A stretch of DNA of 64,000 nt from SZUA-547 sp963669315 (GTDB lineage: Bacteria; Pseudomonadota; Alphaproteobacteria; Rhodobacterales; Rhodobacteraceae). A program made the translations under genes and the position numbers. Within the stretch, counting starts at the first letter, position 1, and every line of letters begins with the position of its first letter. Location: contig OY770021.1 of the NCBI GenBank assembly GCA_963669315.1, forward strand, positions 2,170,001-2,234,000. The letters run 5' to 3'. Below are positions 17,149-26,468 of the stretch, one piece after another. The notes beneath the pieces are model-generated. The model saw only the letters and a list, made by a program, of their open reading frames with translations. It was not told where the DNA came from and did not search any database.

Positions 17149-17592
17149 ATGCGCGCGTTAATTCAGAGAGCTTCCGGTGCATCCGTCACCATAGACGGCG
17201 AGACAGTTGGCGAAATCGGACCGGGCCTCGTCGTATTCGTCTGCGCGATGCGTGACGACACCGAGGCGGAGAGCGAGTGGTTGGCGCGCAAAGTGGTGAA
17301 GCTGCGCATTTTCCGAGATGAGATCGGCCGAATGAACCGCTCGGTGCAAGACGTCGGCGGATCGGCCCTGATCGTGAGCCAGTTCACACTGGCGGCGGAG
17401 ACCAAGGGCAATCGGCCCGGTTTCTCCACGGCAGCGGCGGCCCAGGACGGCCAGCGCCTCTACGAGCACTTCATGGCCCAGGTGAGCGGACACGACGTTC
17501 CGGTAGCGAGCGGCCGCTTCGGCGCCGATATGAAGGTGTCGCTCGTGAACGACGGCCCGGTAACGATCTGGCTGGACACGGAGCAGCGGTGA
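17149..17592 (+). CDS. dtd: D-aminoacyl-tRNA deacylase
   Basis: A 147-aa DTD-family enzyme that removes D-amino acids (and mischarged Gly) from tRNA. It shows MRALIQRASGASVTIDG, GLVVFV, LRIFRDEIGRMNRSVQDVGG, the SQFTLAA motif (77-83), NRPGFSTAA, and the C-terminal NDGPVTIWLD with the Gly-cisPro chiral-selectivity element. GGGGAG at 17131-17136 supports ATG 17149. It lies inside the island, so it could be a second copy alongside a chromosomal dtd. Confidence 0.93.
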   Translation: MRALIQRASGASVTIDGETVGEIGPGLVVFVCAMRDDTEAESEWLARKVVKLRIFRDEIGRMNRSVQDVGGSALIVSQFTLAAETKGNRPGFSTAAAAQDGQRLYEHFMAQVSGHDVPVASGRFGADMKVSLVNDGPVTIWLDTEQR

Positions 17593-17703
17593 GACATCCG
17601 AAACGTGGGATCACCAGAGGCGCTGACGCCGGACAATAGGGCTCTGTGAGGTTGAGATTGGTTTGCAAGCGGTTCAGAAAAGCAAACTGCACGGGGAGTA
17701 CAA

Positions 17704-18342
17704 ATGCCTTACAAGCCGACAGACGTGGTCGCGACCGAAGAAGAACTTCGTACGATTGTGCCAACGCCGCCAAATGGAACTCAGGATGTAAAAATCATCG
17801 ACCACATCGACAGACACTGTCGGGTCTGGATCGAGCGTTCGCCGTTCCTGGTTATGGCCACGTCGGATAAGAACGGTCGGCTTGATTGCTCACCCAAAGG
17901 CGATCCGGCGGGTTTTGTGAAGGTGATCGACGAAAAGACACTCGCGATCCCAGACCGGCCCGGAAATCGTCGTTTCGACGGGTTCACCAATATCATGCAA
18001 ACCGGACGCATAGGACTCATCTTCTTCGTGCCGAACCGGAACGAAACAGTTCGTGTGAACGGTACCGCAAAAGTCGTGCGCGATCTGGAACTGCGACAAA
18101 ACATGGCCATCAAGGGTCGCGTGCCGGAACTTGCGGTGCTGGTGCGTGTTGAGGAAGCTTTCTACCATTGCGGCAAGGCCATCATCCGCTCGGGTCTCTG
18201 GGCGCCGGACAAGGCTGCGCCAACGGACGGGTTGCCCACATATGCCGAAGCGAACGTAGATCATACGGGTCGGGATTATTCGCTGGAGGAGGTGACAAAG
18301 TTGTTTGACGACAACGAGAAATTCCGCCTCTACGATGATTGA
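17704..18342 (+). CDS. PPOX-class FMN-dependent flavoprotein
   Basis: A 212-aa protein of the pyridoxamine-5'-phosphate-oxidase-like split-barrel superfamily, of the subgroup containing MSMEG_1061/DR2398-type proteins. Visible are IDRHCRVWIERSPFLVMATS, DCSPKGDPAGFV, IPDRPGNRRFDGFTNIMQTGRIGLIFFVP and VNGTAKVV. An acidic tail, DDNEKFRLYDD, ends the protein. It likely binds FMN or F420 and reduces an unknown substrate. GGGGAG lies at 17694-17699 before the start. Confidence 0.87.
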   Translation: MPYKPTDVVATEEELRTIVPTPPNGTQDVKIIDHIDRHCRVWIERSPFLVMATSDKNGRLDCSPKGDPAGFVKVIDEKTLAIPDRPGNRRFDGFTNIMQTGRIGLIFFVPNRNETVRVNGTAKVVRDLELRQNMAIKGRVPELAVLVRVEEAFYHCGKAIIRSGLWAPDKAAPTDGLPTYAEANVDHTGRDYSLEEVTKLFDDNEKFRLYDD

Positions 18343-18915
18343 CTGCAACGTGCGTGAGATTGAACGTTGAGGTTTGGGACTTCTCCTGCTGTTGACCGAC
18401 GATATCTAGAAGTTCTTTCCACAGCATGGGTGCGCCCTGGCGCTGTGAAGAGCGAAAAACACGCTGAGAGACATGTGTGGGCTGGCGCCCGGGTTCCCAG
18501 AGTTGGTTGTTCCATGGTGTTTCAATTTGGCTGCCCAACGTATGAGTGTCCGTAAGGCGCTCAGGCCCTCTCCGGGCCAGCCTCCGCGCCTTGCTCAATT
18601 ACGATGAAACCGTCGATGGGGCGGGGTTTAAAGGGTTTACAGGGTTTTGTAGCCGCGCCGCATTTAACATAAGGGCGCTTATGGCTGGTTACGTATATCC
18701 GAATTCGCGGGGTTAACGGACACCGGTCTCGGATGGGCGGATGTTGGCTCTGCGCCAATATCGGCCATTTGTGCCAAGTCATACGAATGGCTGCTCTGCA
18801 CGTCGAAAATGTCGTTGGAAATCCACGTATGTCGCCTATCGTTAACGCCCTGTTTATTAAGGTGTCCTCAGACGGCGCGCTAGACCGAGACGTTGATGTG
18901 CCCTACCACTCTGAC
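18343..18915. other. 573-bp gap holding repeat B
   Basis: No convincing gene. Repeat B occupies about 18554-18720. An open frame back to 18733 from the next gene is treated as leader, because cyclase homology begins at 18916. Confidence 0.5.
18554..18720. repeat. Dispersed intergenic repeat, copy B
   Basis: Core CCGTCGATGGGGCGGGGTTT begins at 18610 and is followed by GCCGCGCCGCATTTAACATA. It contains the palindrome CATAAG-GGCG-CTTATG (18668-18683). The left 80 bases match copy A and the right part matches copies C and D. Confidence 0.75.
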
Positions 18916-20688
18916 ATGGAAGATCCTTGGCAGTCCCGTCGCCTCTCCGCCATCATGGCCGCGGATGTCGTCGGGTATTCCCGGCTGATGGCCGACGACG
19001 ACGTCGGAACCCTGGCCGCTCTAAACCAACACCGAAGAAATGTGTTCGATCCGTGCGTGTCTCGAAACAAGGGACGCATCGTGAAGCTCATGGGCGACGG
19101 CGCGCTGATCGAGTTTCTGAGCGTTCTAGACGCCGTGCAATGCGCGAAAGAGGTCCAGGAGACGATATCGACCCTTGAGGATACGTCCGGGATCGTCCTC
19201 AGGATCGGCATCAATCTGGGCGATATCATCCTTCAAGACGACGACATATTCGGCGATGGCGTGAATGTCGCCTCCCGGCTAGAGCAATTGGCGCAGCCAG
19301 GCGGAATCTGCGTCTCGTCCGTGGTTCAGGAATGCGTCGGCGGGCGGGTGGAAATTGCGTTCGAAGATGGCGGTCAGGTATCGGTCAAGAATATCGACCG
19401 TCCATTGCGGGTGTTCCACTGGAGTCCGAAGGATGGGCTCGCCGCAGCGGAAAAGCCGGAAAAGAGCAATACAACGGCATCGCGCGATGCGACCTATGCG
19501 ATCGCCGTTCTGCCGTTGGAGAATATGTCGGGCGACCCGGAGCAGGAGTATTTTTCGGACGGGATCAGTGAAGACATCATCACCGACCTTTCCAAAGTGT
19601 CCGGTTTGACGGTGATCGCTCGCAATTCCAGCTTCGCCTACAAGGGAAGGTCGGTCGACGTGCGGGTCATCGGTCGGGAATTGGGCGTCACACATGTCCT
19701 TGAGGGCAGCGTCAGACGAGCGGGCCAGCGCGTTCGCATCACTGCGCAGCTGATCGACGCCGGGAATGGCGGTCATGTCTGGGCGGACCGCTATGACCGC
19801 GACCTGACTGATATATTCGCTGTGCAGGACGAGGTGACGCTGGAAATCGTGAAGGCGCTGAAAGTCTCGCTTTCTCCGACTGAGCGCAAGAACATCGCCG
19901 ATATCGGCACGTCAAATATCGAGGCGCATGAAGACTATATGCGCATGCGCGGTTTTTTGTTCTTTCCCGGCATGAATGCGGAGGGCTGGAGGCGGGCGAT
20001 CTTCTACGGCGAGCGCGCCATTTCCCGCGATCCCAACTACGCCGAGGCCTATGGCATGCTGGCGATCATGCATGTGCTGGACTACCACAACCATTGGTCC
20101 GGCACACCGTCGGAAGAGGTGCTGAAGAAGGCTGAGGATCTGACCCGTCAGGGCCTCGAGATTGGACCTGACTATCTTTGGCCCAATCACGCCTATGCGG
20201 TGGTCGCGAGATGGCAAGGGAGACTGGACGTGGCCAGCGAGTTTCTCGACAAAGCTATGTCGAGGGGTTCGGAATCTTCGTTGGGCTGGTTCACCAAAGG
20301 AGAGATTGAACTTGCGCTGGGAAAACTTGATGACGCGATCGAGCATCTTGAGCGCTCGATCCGGCTCGACCCGTCATTTCGACATCAAGCCCTGCAGTTC
20401 CTCGCCATGGCGCATTTCCTGAAAGGAAATTTCGAGACGGCGGCCGTGCTGCTGAAAGAGCGTGTTTTCCTTGTAAAGGATACGGATATCGGGCGCGCCT
20501 GGCTGGCCTCCGCGCTGGGGCATTTGGGCAAACGACAGAAAGCGCATCAGGTTTGGAAGGACCTTATGGAAATCAACCCATCCTTTGATTTCAGAACCCG
20601 GCTCGCGCGTCTGACTCTGGCCGATCCAGCATATGAAGAGACGGTTTTGCAAGGTCTGGACAAGGCGGGGTTGCACGTAATTGGGTGA
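18916..20688 (+). CDS. Class III adenylate cyclase with TolB-like and TPR domains
   Basis: A 590-aa protein with a common rhizobial/alphaproteobacterial layout. Residues 8-180 are a class III cyclase domain (IMAADVVGYSRLMADDD, KLMGDGALIEF, DIFGDGVNVASRLEQL). Residues 195-310 are a TolB-N/FlgO-like domain (IAVLPLENMSGDPEQEYFSD, LTVIARNSSFAYKG, VTHVLEGSVRR, WADRYDRDLTDIF). A C-terminal TPR array covers roughly 330-580 (LDDAIEHLERSIRLDP). No membrane segment was found. ATG 18916 (MEDPWQSRRLSAIM) is chosen since homologues begin there. It lies immediately upstream of the large 547-aa effector-like gene but is separated by 178 bases. Confidence 0.92.
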   Translation: MEDPWQSRRLSAIMAADVVGYSRLMADDDVGTLAALNQHRRNVFDPCVSRNKGRIVKLMGDGALIEFLSVLDAVQCAKEVQETISTLEDTSGIVLRIGINLGDIILQDDDIFGDGVNVASRLEQLAQPGGICVSSVVQECVGGRVEIAFEDGGQVSVKNIDRPLRVFHWSPKDGLAAAEKPEKSNTTASRDATYAIAVLPLENMSGDPEQEYFSDGISEDIITDLSKVSGLTVIARNSSFAYKGRSVDVRVIGRELGVTHVLEGSVRRAGQRVRITAQLIDAGNGGHVWADRYDRDLTDIFAVQDEVTLEIVKALKVSLSPTERKNIADIGTSNIEAHEDYMRMRGFLFFPGMNAEGWRRAIFYGERAISRDPNYAEAYGMLAIMHVLDYHNHWSGTPSEEVLKKAEDLTRQGLEIGPDYLWPNHAYAVVARWQGRLDVASEFLDKAMSRGSESSLGWFTKGEIELALGKLDDAIEHLERSIRLDPSFRHQALQFLAMAHFLKGNFETAAVLLKERVFLVKDTDIGRAWLASALGHLGKRQKAHQVWKDLMEINPSFDFRTRLARLTLADPAYEETVLQGLDKAGLHVIG

Positions 20689-20866
20689 CATTCGACCTTG
20701 GTTAACGTCAGGCCCCTTCGGGCCCGTTGCATTCGTTCTTCGTGAACTGCACTGGAGCCGCCCGATCGATATGATGCGCCAAGGCTGATCGATGAGCGTT
20801 GGTATAAGGGGCGAAACAGTCTTATAGCTATTTCTTAACCATATAAAATGGGTGGTGAGATAAAGA

Positions 20867-22510
20867 ATGCTTTCTGTTAAAAAATACGTCGGCCACTTAA
20901 AGAAAAAGCCAGGTCAAACTTTTTCTTTCGCCGCAGTCATCGACAATAAAGAATTAGTATTCGTTGGGAGCAATAAAGACTCGGTTCATCCGAAAGCACT
21001 CGAATCCGAGTTGCTGAAGAAGCACAAGGGCGCAAAGGTGGCCGCTCTTGGCTCGGGCAAGGTGAATGGCGACGCGTGTGAGCTTTATTGCCTTAAGAAG
21101 ACGGCAGCTTTCAGCAACGACGCCGTAAAAAAGGCGTTTAAAGCGATCCCGGTTAAAATCGTCATCAGAAGTTTGGATGACGGTCCGGCCGCTGCGCCGG
21201 TGAACGAAGCGGCTGTCGCCCCGGTTGAGGCGGCCGCGGATGGCGGCGGCGGCGCGCCTGAGGCCTCCGGCGATCCGATCTCCATAGATGAGAGCAAGAA
21301 GTATCCGCTCTTTTCCATGAAATGGGGCCCACGTCTCGCCGACGCTGTTCAGCAGAATGCCGGCGGCGGAGCGACGCAACAGCACGCAGCGCTAATCTCG
21401 CAGTTTCGCAACGCTCAAGAGAGGTTCGAGGTTACGGTGCCGGAGGATTTCCTTCGAGCGCTCAAGCAAAGAAAGGCGGTAGCCGCCGCTCAGAAGTTGG
21501 TCGACGATCTGAGAGTCGCATCGGAAACGCTAATCGCGAAGGCGGCTAAAGCGCTTGCCGACAAACCGGAGAATGCGGACCGCATATTGCAGGCGGTGAA
21601 CGGCAAAGTCCCGGAGATGTTGGGCGCTATTGTACAGAAGCACTGGGACAAGTTTGTAACCCGCTATGAAGTCGGCGGGAGTTATGAAACGCAGAAGTGG
21701 GTGACCGTCGGAACAATCGCGGCTTCCGGAGTCGCGGCCGCCGGTGGAATCGCCACTTCGGGCGGGGTTCCCTTGGCGCTGGTGCCGGCGGTCATTGGCG
21801 CGGTGCGGACTGTGACATCCGCGTTCGAGGCGTATCGGCTGCATTTCCGGGAATTAGCGGCGGCAGTCTCCAGCGTAGAACAGCAAAGTTATAGCTTAAG
21901 AATAGCCTATAGAACAGATAAAGATACGTTCGAGAGTAATTGGACAGATTATGCGGCAATGATCGCCAACTCCTTTGCAAGTACGAAAGTTGGCGAAACA
22001 TTTCCCGGCGTTGTATCTGATGTAGAGACGCTAAGGGCGCGAATTTCGTCGGCTGAGATAGCCCACGAGAAAGTTGTCTCCGCGCTGACGGATGCGATTG
22101 ACGAGCACACCAAGCTGGATGCTGAACTTGCCGGATACCGTCAAAAAGCATTGAGCGGGGAGATTGAAGAAGCCAGCTATTATGAGGCTCAGGGCAAGGT
22201 CGCGAATCTTGGAAAGGCGCTGAGCGAGTCCCTCGACCAGGCAATCGAAAAGATTTCCAAAGTGATCCCGAGCGAGAAAAGCCTGACTAAGGTCGAAGAT
22301 GATTTGAAGTCCCTCAGGGACGCGCTGGGCAAGAGCGCCGACAACATGGAGCTTGCTGATAAAGTCATCTCCGGGATTGTGGCGGCTCTGACCTTTGGAA
22401 CGAACCTAGGCACCGGCATAGCCACCGCTGGCGACGCCATCGGAGCCACCGCCGTCGCTATTGGCGCTGCGGCGGACGGAATTGACGGCATTCGCCTCAA
22501 GACTGGATGA
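20867..22510 (+). CDS. Large unknown protein, shared N-domain and two hydrophobic segments
   Basis: A 547-aa protein with no family I recognise. Residues 1-104 form an alpha/beta domain (KKPGQTFSFAAVIDNKELVF, KGAKVAALGSGKVNGDACEL) that aligns by eye in length and pattern with the N-terminal domains of the proteins at 27260 and 50884. A Pro/Ala/Gly linker (105-140) follows, then a helical region, a Gly/Ala-rich hydrophobic segment at about 279-308 (VGTIAASGVAAAGGIATSGG), a long helical stretch, and a second such segment at about 499-540 (ISGIVAALTFGTNLGTGIAT). Two GxxxG-rich hydrophobic pieces flanking helices recall alpha-pore-forming toxins. No signal peptide. The upstream 178 bases are A/T-rich. 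Function inferred only. Confidence 0.6.
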   Translation: MLSVKKYVGHLKKKPGQTFSFAAVIDNKELVFVGSNKDSVHPKALESELLKKHKGAKVAALGSGKVNGDACELYCLKKTAAFSNDAVKKAFKAIPVKIVIRSLDDGPAAAPVNEAAVAPVEAAADGGGGAPEASGDPISIDESKKYPLFSMKWGPRLADAVQQNAGGGATQQHAALISQFRNAQERFEVTVPEDFLRALKQRKAVAAAQKLVDDLRVASETLIAKAAKALADKPENADRILQAVNGKVPEMLGAIVQKHWDKFVTRYEVGGSYETQKWVTVGTIAASGVAAAGGIATSGGVPLALVPAVIGAVRTVTSAFEAYRLHFRELAAAVSSVEQQSYSLRIAYRTDKDTFESNWTDYAAMIANSFASTKVGETFPGVVSDVETLRARISSAEIAHEKVVSALTDAIDEHTKLDAELAGYRQKALSGEIEEASYYEAQGKVANLGKALSESLDQAIEKISKVIPSEKSLTKVEDDLKSLRDALGKSADNMELADKVISGIVAALTFGTNLGTGIATAGDAIGATAVAIGAAADGIDGIRLKTG

Positions 22511-22929
22511 GGCGAACGGGTCATCCGCAAGCCACGGGGCTCTGTCATACGAACTCGGCCAGCGGCGGGACGGGGCCGCCTGGCATTCAACGATATTCAA
22601 ACGCAATCCGTCTGGCACCGAACACGTATAGTGGTTTCCAGGCTCACTATGGAATGAGCCCCCCTGGGTGGTCCGACTGATACCGCGGATCATTGGCTCC
22701 GACTCTCTGGCGGGGATTTCGACCCCAATCATGCTTGGTTTGACGACTTTGCGAGGTTTTCTGACTGGCTGGGCGCGCCATGTTCACGGCCCGGAGACAT
22801 TTCCGAACCAATAAATCGCGGCGGAATAGATCTCTATATCGGCTGGTGTGCCGACAGGCCGCTACCATAAAGGAACCGCAATAGACGGCGGATTCCGTCG
22901 GACCGGGAGCGCTCCTACGCCCGGGCAGA

Positions 22930-23060
22930 GAGAGCCCCGTCGATGGGGCGGGTTTAAAGGGTTTGCGGGGTTAAATTAGACGCCCATACGTGGCCACGCC
23001 ATGTAACATACGGGTGCTTATGTGCCGATTACGCATGTCCGATTTCACGGGGATAGCAGA
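22930..23060. repeat. Dispersed intergenic repeat, copy C
   Basis: Core CCGTCGATGGGGCGGGTTTA begins at 22937 and is followed by CCATGTAACATACGGGTGCT and TATG. This parallels the palindromic right part of copy B. Confidence 0.7.
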
Positions 23061-23109
23061 CGTCGATCTGTGCCTTAGATGCCGAGTTCAAGGGACATCT
23101 CTGAGCGAC

Positions 23110-23165
23110 CGGGAGTGCATCCCCGCCAGACATTTCGATACCCGTTGATAGGGGGAGGCCCGCTG
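23110..23165. repeat. Dispersed intergenic repeat, copy G
   Basis: TTTCGATACCCGTTGATAGG followed by GGGAGG at about 23133-23158 is the same core as copies E and F, 80 bases to the right of copy C. Confidence 0.6.
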
Positions 23166-23292
23166 ACACGGCTGCGGAACAATCTAATGGACCTTCGAAG
23201 CTCGATCTGAGAAATGCGTCTGGACGGATCCTCACCTGAAAATTGTTTATAATGCTGTCGGTTCCAAAGTGCTGTGCTTGGAGGGTGCGCGA

Positions 23293-24153
23293 ATGCCGGG
23301 ACGACCGTTTCCGAGCGAAGATGAGATGGCCGAGCGCGGCTTTGGCAGACCCGATATGGCGCGGCGGCGTGAGGTTTTGCGAGAGAGCCTAAATCGTTTC
23401 GCCACAGCGGAACCGCCGGATCGTTTCCACAATATCGCAGCTCAGAACCTTGCGCACTGGCGGGACGCCGTCTCAACGACGCCGCCCCAAGGCGAAGTTC
23501 GCGTCTTACCTGGTGACTGGGGCGAGGTCACACTGAGATTGACGAAAGAGTATGGCGCCTGCTTCGCCGTCTTGAATATGGCCAACGCCTATGTACCTGG
23601 TGGCGGATACGTAGAAGGGATGGTGGCGCAAGAAGAGAACATGTACCGCCGCACCGATTGTCACTTTCATATTGGACCGGACGAATATGATGTGTCGCTT
23701 GACCGCTACCGGCCCGAGATGACGGCGCTGTTCTTGGCGACTGACGGAAAGGTATATCTTGATACGGAGCACCCACGTGTCTGCTTGCGGGGGCCAGAGA
23801 ACCGGGTTCGAAGCGACCTTGGGTATGCTTGGCTTCCCCACGACTTGATATTCCCGTTCTTTGAATTGCGCGCCTCCGCTCAGGATTTACGCGACGGGTC
23901 TCGTTTTGACGTCACAGACGCACGTCGTCGTATTGCCGCACAACTCGATACGTTGCGCTACAATAGCGTTCGGTACGCGGTGTTGGGGGCTTTTGGGTGC
24001 GGAGCCTTCCGAAACCCGTCCGCTGAGGTGGCGCGTCTCTACAGAGAGGAGATCGACAAGCGCCGGGATGACTTTTCATTGATCGCGTTCGCCATAATCG
24101 CAGCTGGCTATGGACCGGACAACTACACGCCTTTCGCCAAGGTGCTCGGCTGA
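23293..24153 (+). CDS. Macrodomain poly(ADP-ribose) glycohydrolase-like protein
   Basis: A 286-aa protein of the bacterial PARG/DUF2263 (TIGR02452) type. The PARG signature GGG-x7-QEE is intact: G103-G105 and Q113-E114-E115 in YVPGGGYVEGMVAQEENMYR, with NMANAYVPGGG before and VLGAFGCGAFRNP near the C-terminus. It should hydrolyse ADP-ribose polymers or remove ADP-ribose from macromolecules. GGAGGG lies eight bases before ATG 23293, so this is preferred to the in-frame ATG at 23269. It follows the 547-aa effector-like gene. Macrodomain proteins often reverse ADP-ribosylating toxins, but no ADP-ribosyltransferase is seen nearby. Confidence 0.88.
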   Translation: MPGRPFPSEDEMAERGFGRPDMARRREVLRESLNRFATAEPPDRFHNIAAQNLAHWRDAVSTTPPQGEVRVLPGDWGEVTLRLTKEYGACFAVLNMANAYVPGGGYVEGMVAQEENMYRRTDCHFHIGPDEYDVSLDRYRPEMTALFLATDGKVYLDTEHPRVCLRGPENRVRSDLGYAWLPHDLIFPFFELRASAQDLRDGSRFDVTDARRRIAAQLDTLRYNSVRYAVLGAFGCGAFRNPSAEVARLYREEIDKRRDDFSLIAFAIIAAGYGPDNYTPFAKVLG

Positions 24154-24224
24154 TCAAATGTGGCCCTCAAGGCCAGTTCAAAGCACGCAATGAATTATTG
24201 CCCGCCCGCGCCACCGCGGCGCGA

Positions 24225-25625
24225 CTAAGGCTTTGATCTGAAGAGACGAGTCAAAATAAGCGCAGGCAGATAGGAAACACCATTGGTGAATATTACTAGA
24301 AGCAGAGCATAGACGGCCGCGCCAGCGCTCTCGGTGAGCATGAAGCCGAGCATTCCCTCGTACTTCGTCGTCGAGAGATCGAGCCAATCGGGCGAGCAAC
24401 CGGTGAATACCAGGGCGGGCAGAAAGATTAGCGAGCCCAGACAGAGCATCCAATTCAGCGCGTCCATACGGTCACGCTTGTTGCAAAATTCGACCGTGTT
24501 GTAGGCGGTGTATGCGACGATCGTCGGAATGATCAGAACGTTGAGATGTTGCACGATTGGCCGACCCGCCGATGGCGCCTCGATTGGACAGGCGGCGCCG
24601 AGCAGACTCAGCGGATCAATGACATTCGCGAGTAGCCTGGCGTCCCATGCGGCATAGGCGTCCAGCCATCGCTCATTGAGCGCGATCACGAAGGCGGTGT
24701 AGAGGGCCAGCGCAACGAGATAGCCGAGTGCGAGTCGATCCGAGACCGAGAACACCTCGCTCTTTGGCTCTTGCGGAGAGGCGCCTTCGTTGGGCGCACG
24801 CTGTTTGTGGGCAGGAGAGGCGCGCGCTTCGAGATAACGCGCGATCTCCCTGACATTCACGGCGTTGACGCCGCCGTCATACAACTGCCAGACTGCGGGC
24901 CGGCTTTGAACTTCGACCGCCGCGCGCCCCATCGGGGACCCTTGAATTCTGACTCGGATGATCTCGCCGAAGCTTCGTGCGCTCCCCGAGGTCTGGCCGA
25001 TCACCTCATTTGGACGATGAGGATCGTCGTGAAACTCGACGCCCCGGTCCAACGCCAGAATGGCGTTGCGGCTCATCGCCAGCGCCTTTTCAAGATCGAC
25101 CAAGAGAATCAGGTCTTTCTCGTAGCTGGAAACCACAGGACCGACACGAACGCCTGCTTCCCGAGCCTTTCGTTGCATAGCCCTTCGACTGTGCAGGTAG
25201 ATAAAGAGGAAGATGAAACCCAGCGAGGCAGTCGGCCCCACCACGGCCAAGACAACTGGAGCAGGCAGCGATAGGACCGGGACGCCTTTATGAAGCGCGA
25301 TTGCATAAAGCGTGGCACAAACGACCAGAACCCCGATCGCCGCGGGGACGATCGGCTTTAGACGTGTTCCGGCGCTCGTTCTGGTCCGATATTGGCCGTC
25401 TCTGCGCCGTTCCCAACCCGCACGCTGAGATCGTCGGACGACGGCGTCGGACTCGTCTCGGCCCGATTGCGCGTATTTGGGCGACGCGACCGCATCACTA
25501 CGCGACTTCAACGAGCCTCGCGAACGCCTCAACAGTCGCCTCAGCGACCATCCGGCCAGTCCCGCTGAGAGCGCCCCGCCGATAGCGCCGAGGATCCACG
25601 AAGAATTTTCGACCCCCCACAACAT
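24225..25625 (-). CDS. Hypothetical multi-pass membrane protein
   Basis: A 466-aa protein with about seven hydrophobic segments: SSWILGAIGGALSAGLAG near residue 10, IGVLVVCATLYAIAL, APVVLAVVGPTASLGFIFLF, then a soluble domain of about 150 residues (EKDLILLVDLEKALAM, RVRIQGSPMGRAAVEVQSR). LALGYLVALALYTAFVIAL, VLIIPTIVAYTAYNTV, a Cys-containing segment and a C-terminal hydrophobic block follow. An Arg-rich stretch lies between helices 1 and 2. No family recognised. It is isolated, convergent with the PARG gene. Confidence 0.6.
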   Translation of the reverse strand: MLWGVENSSWILGAIGGALSAGLAGWSLRRLLRRSRGSLKSRSDAVASPKYAQSGRDESDAVVRRSQRAGWERRRDGQYRTRTSAGTRLKPIVPAAIGVLVVCATLYAIALHKGVPVLSLPAPVVLAVVGPTASLGFIFLFIYLHSRRAMQRKAREAGVRVGPVVSSYEKDLILLVDLEKALAMSRNAILALDRGVEFHDDPHRPNEVIGQTSGSARSFGEIIRVRIQGSPMGRAAVEVQSRPAVWQLYDGGVNAVNVREIARYLEARASPAHKQRAPNEGASPQEPKSEVFSVSDRLALGYLVALALYTAFVIALNERWLDAYAAWDARLLANVIDPLSLLGAACPIEAPSAGRPIVQHLNVLIIPTIVAYTAYNTVEFCNKRDRMDALNWMLCLGSLIFLPALVFTGCSPDWLDLSTTKYEGMLGFMLTESAGAAVYALLLVIFTNGVSYLPALILTRLFRSKP

Positions 25626-25857
25626 TTGCGCATCTTACCCGCCCGTCGTTCCGGTCACAGCGTTCGAATGCGACCCATAACCTCGTATCAATGTGTCTCG
25701 CAGAGATTCGGCGGCATCCTTGTCCATGCCATCAAGAAGCCGTGCCTAGGGTGGGGTGCGCACAGGATACTGGGTTTTCCGGGTTTCTAGGCACCGCCGT
25801 ATTGAACATGACGGACATTGCGGGCTGTGCAGCAGCGATACCGGCTTTTGGCTGCTC

Positions 25858-26421
25858 TCATCGGGCTATCAGTAAATTGTAAGCTTCGACCAACGTCTTG
25901 AATTCACCGGGATCGCCCCCCGCATCCGGATGGAGCCGCCTAGCTTGTTCTCTGAACGCTTGCTTGATCTGTCCTCGGGTGGCCTCTCGGCCAACGCCCA
26001 GCACTTGGTAAGGTACGTCGGCAGCCAGTTGTGGGGGCGATTCTTGGTCGGACTCTCGCGATGCAAATCTTTCCTCTGCATCGGCGATGAACGCGAAGGC
26101 GTGTTTTTCAAGTGAGAATATGTAGACCGGTATTGAGCTAATGGTTCTCGAGCTTCTGCTCCAAAAACACTCCTTATAGAATGTGTAGCGTTTGCCCGTT
26201 GCGAGGTTCAGTTCGGAAATGAAGCCACTCTTGGGCAAGACGTAGGATACAGAACTCGCCTTATTGGTGGCAATGTTTCTTCCGCGCCAAAGCCAAGCTT
26301 GATTGATTATATAGCTATCGGGCTTTTCTACAGCCATAAACTGTCTGGGGTTGCTGCCCCAGCCGTGATCGTCGGCTTCTGTCGCGGCCCATAGAGGACG
26401 GTCTCCGTTCATCCTGCTCAC
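25858..26421 (-). CDS. Protein with C-terminal J-domain
   Basis: A 187-aa protein. Residues 1-130 are unrecognised. Residues 136-187 are a short J-domain: PYQVLGVGREATRGQIKQAF, then the HPD tripeptide at 164-166 in ARRLHPDAGGDPGEF, ending at the usual last helix. A J-domain stimulates DnaK ATPase, so this is probably a specialised co-chaperone whose N-terminal part binds the client. The J-domain at the extreme C-terminus is the reverse of the classical DnaJ layout. Confidence 0.75.
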   Translation of the reverse strand: MSRMNGDRPLWAATEADDHGWGSNPRQFMAVEKPDSYIINQAWLWRGRNIATNKASSVSYVLPKSGFISELNLATGKRYTFYKECFWSRSSRTISSIPVYIFSLEKHAFAFIADAEERFASRESDQESPPQLAADVPYQVLGVGREATRGQIKQAFREQARRLHPDAGGDPGEFKTLVEAYNLLIAR

Positions 26422-26468
26422 TCTATGCCCGCTGCGTCGGACATCAACCGTGGCTATCGTATCACGAC

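Larger units (their letters stand above)
22511..23292. other. 780-bp gap with repeats C and G and a possible gene fragment
   Basis: On the minus strand from about 22735 to 22511 one frame reads MIGVEIPARESEPMIRGI and then GSFHSEPGNHYTCSVPDGLR, which looks like a short protein remnant of unknown family. The rest contains two dispersed repeats and no complete gene. Confidence 0.4.

Noticed and set aside
18733..18915. N-terminal extension of the cyclase-TPR protein
   Set aside because: The extra 61 residues have no domain and overlap the end of an intergenic repeat region; cyclase homology begins at 18916.
22189..22740. An intact VOC-like gene on the minus strand after the 547-aa gene
   Set aside because: Only about 75 residues look protein-like, the frame overlaps the real gene, and no metal ligands are identifiable; kept only as a possible fragment.
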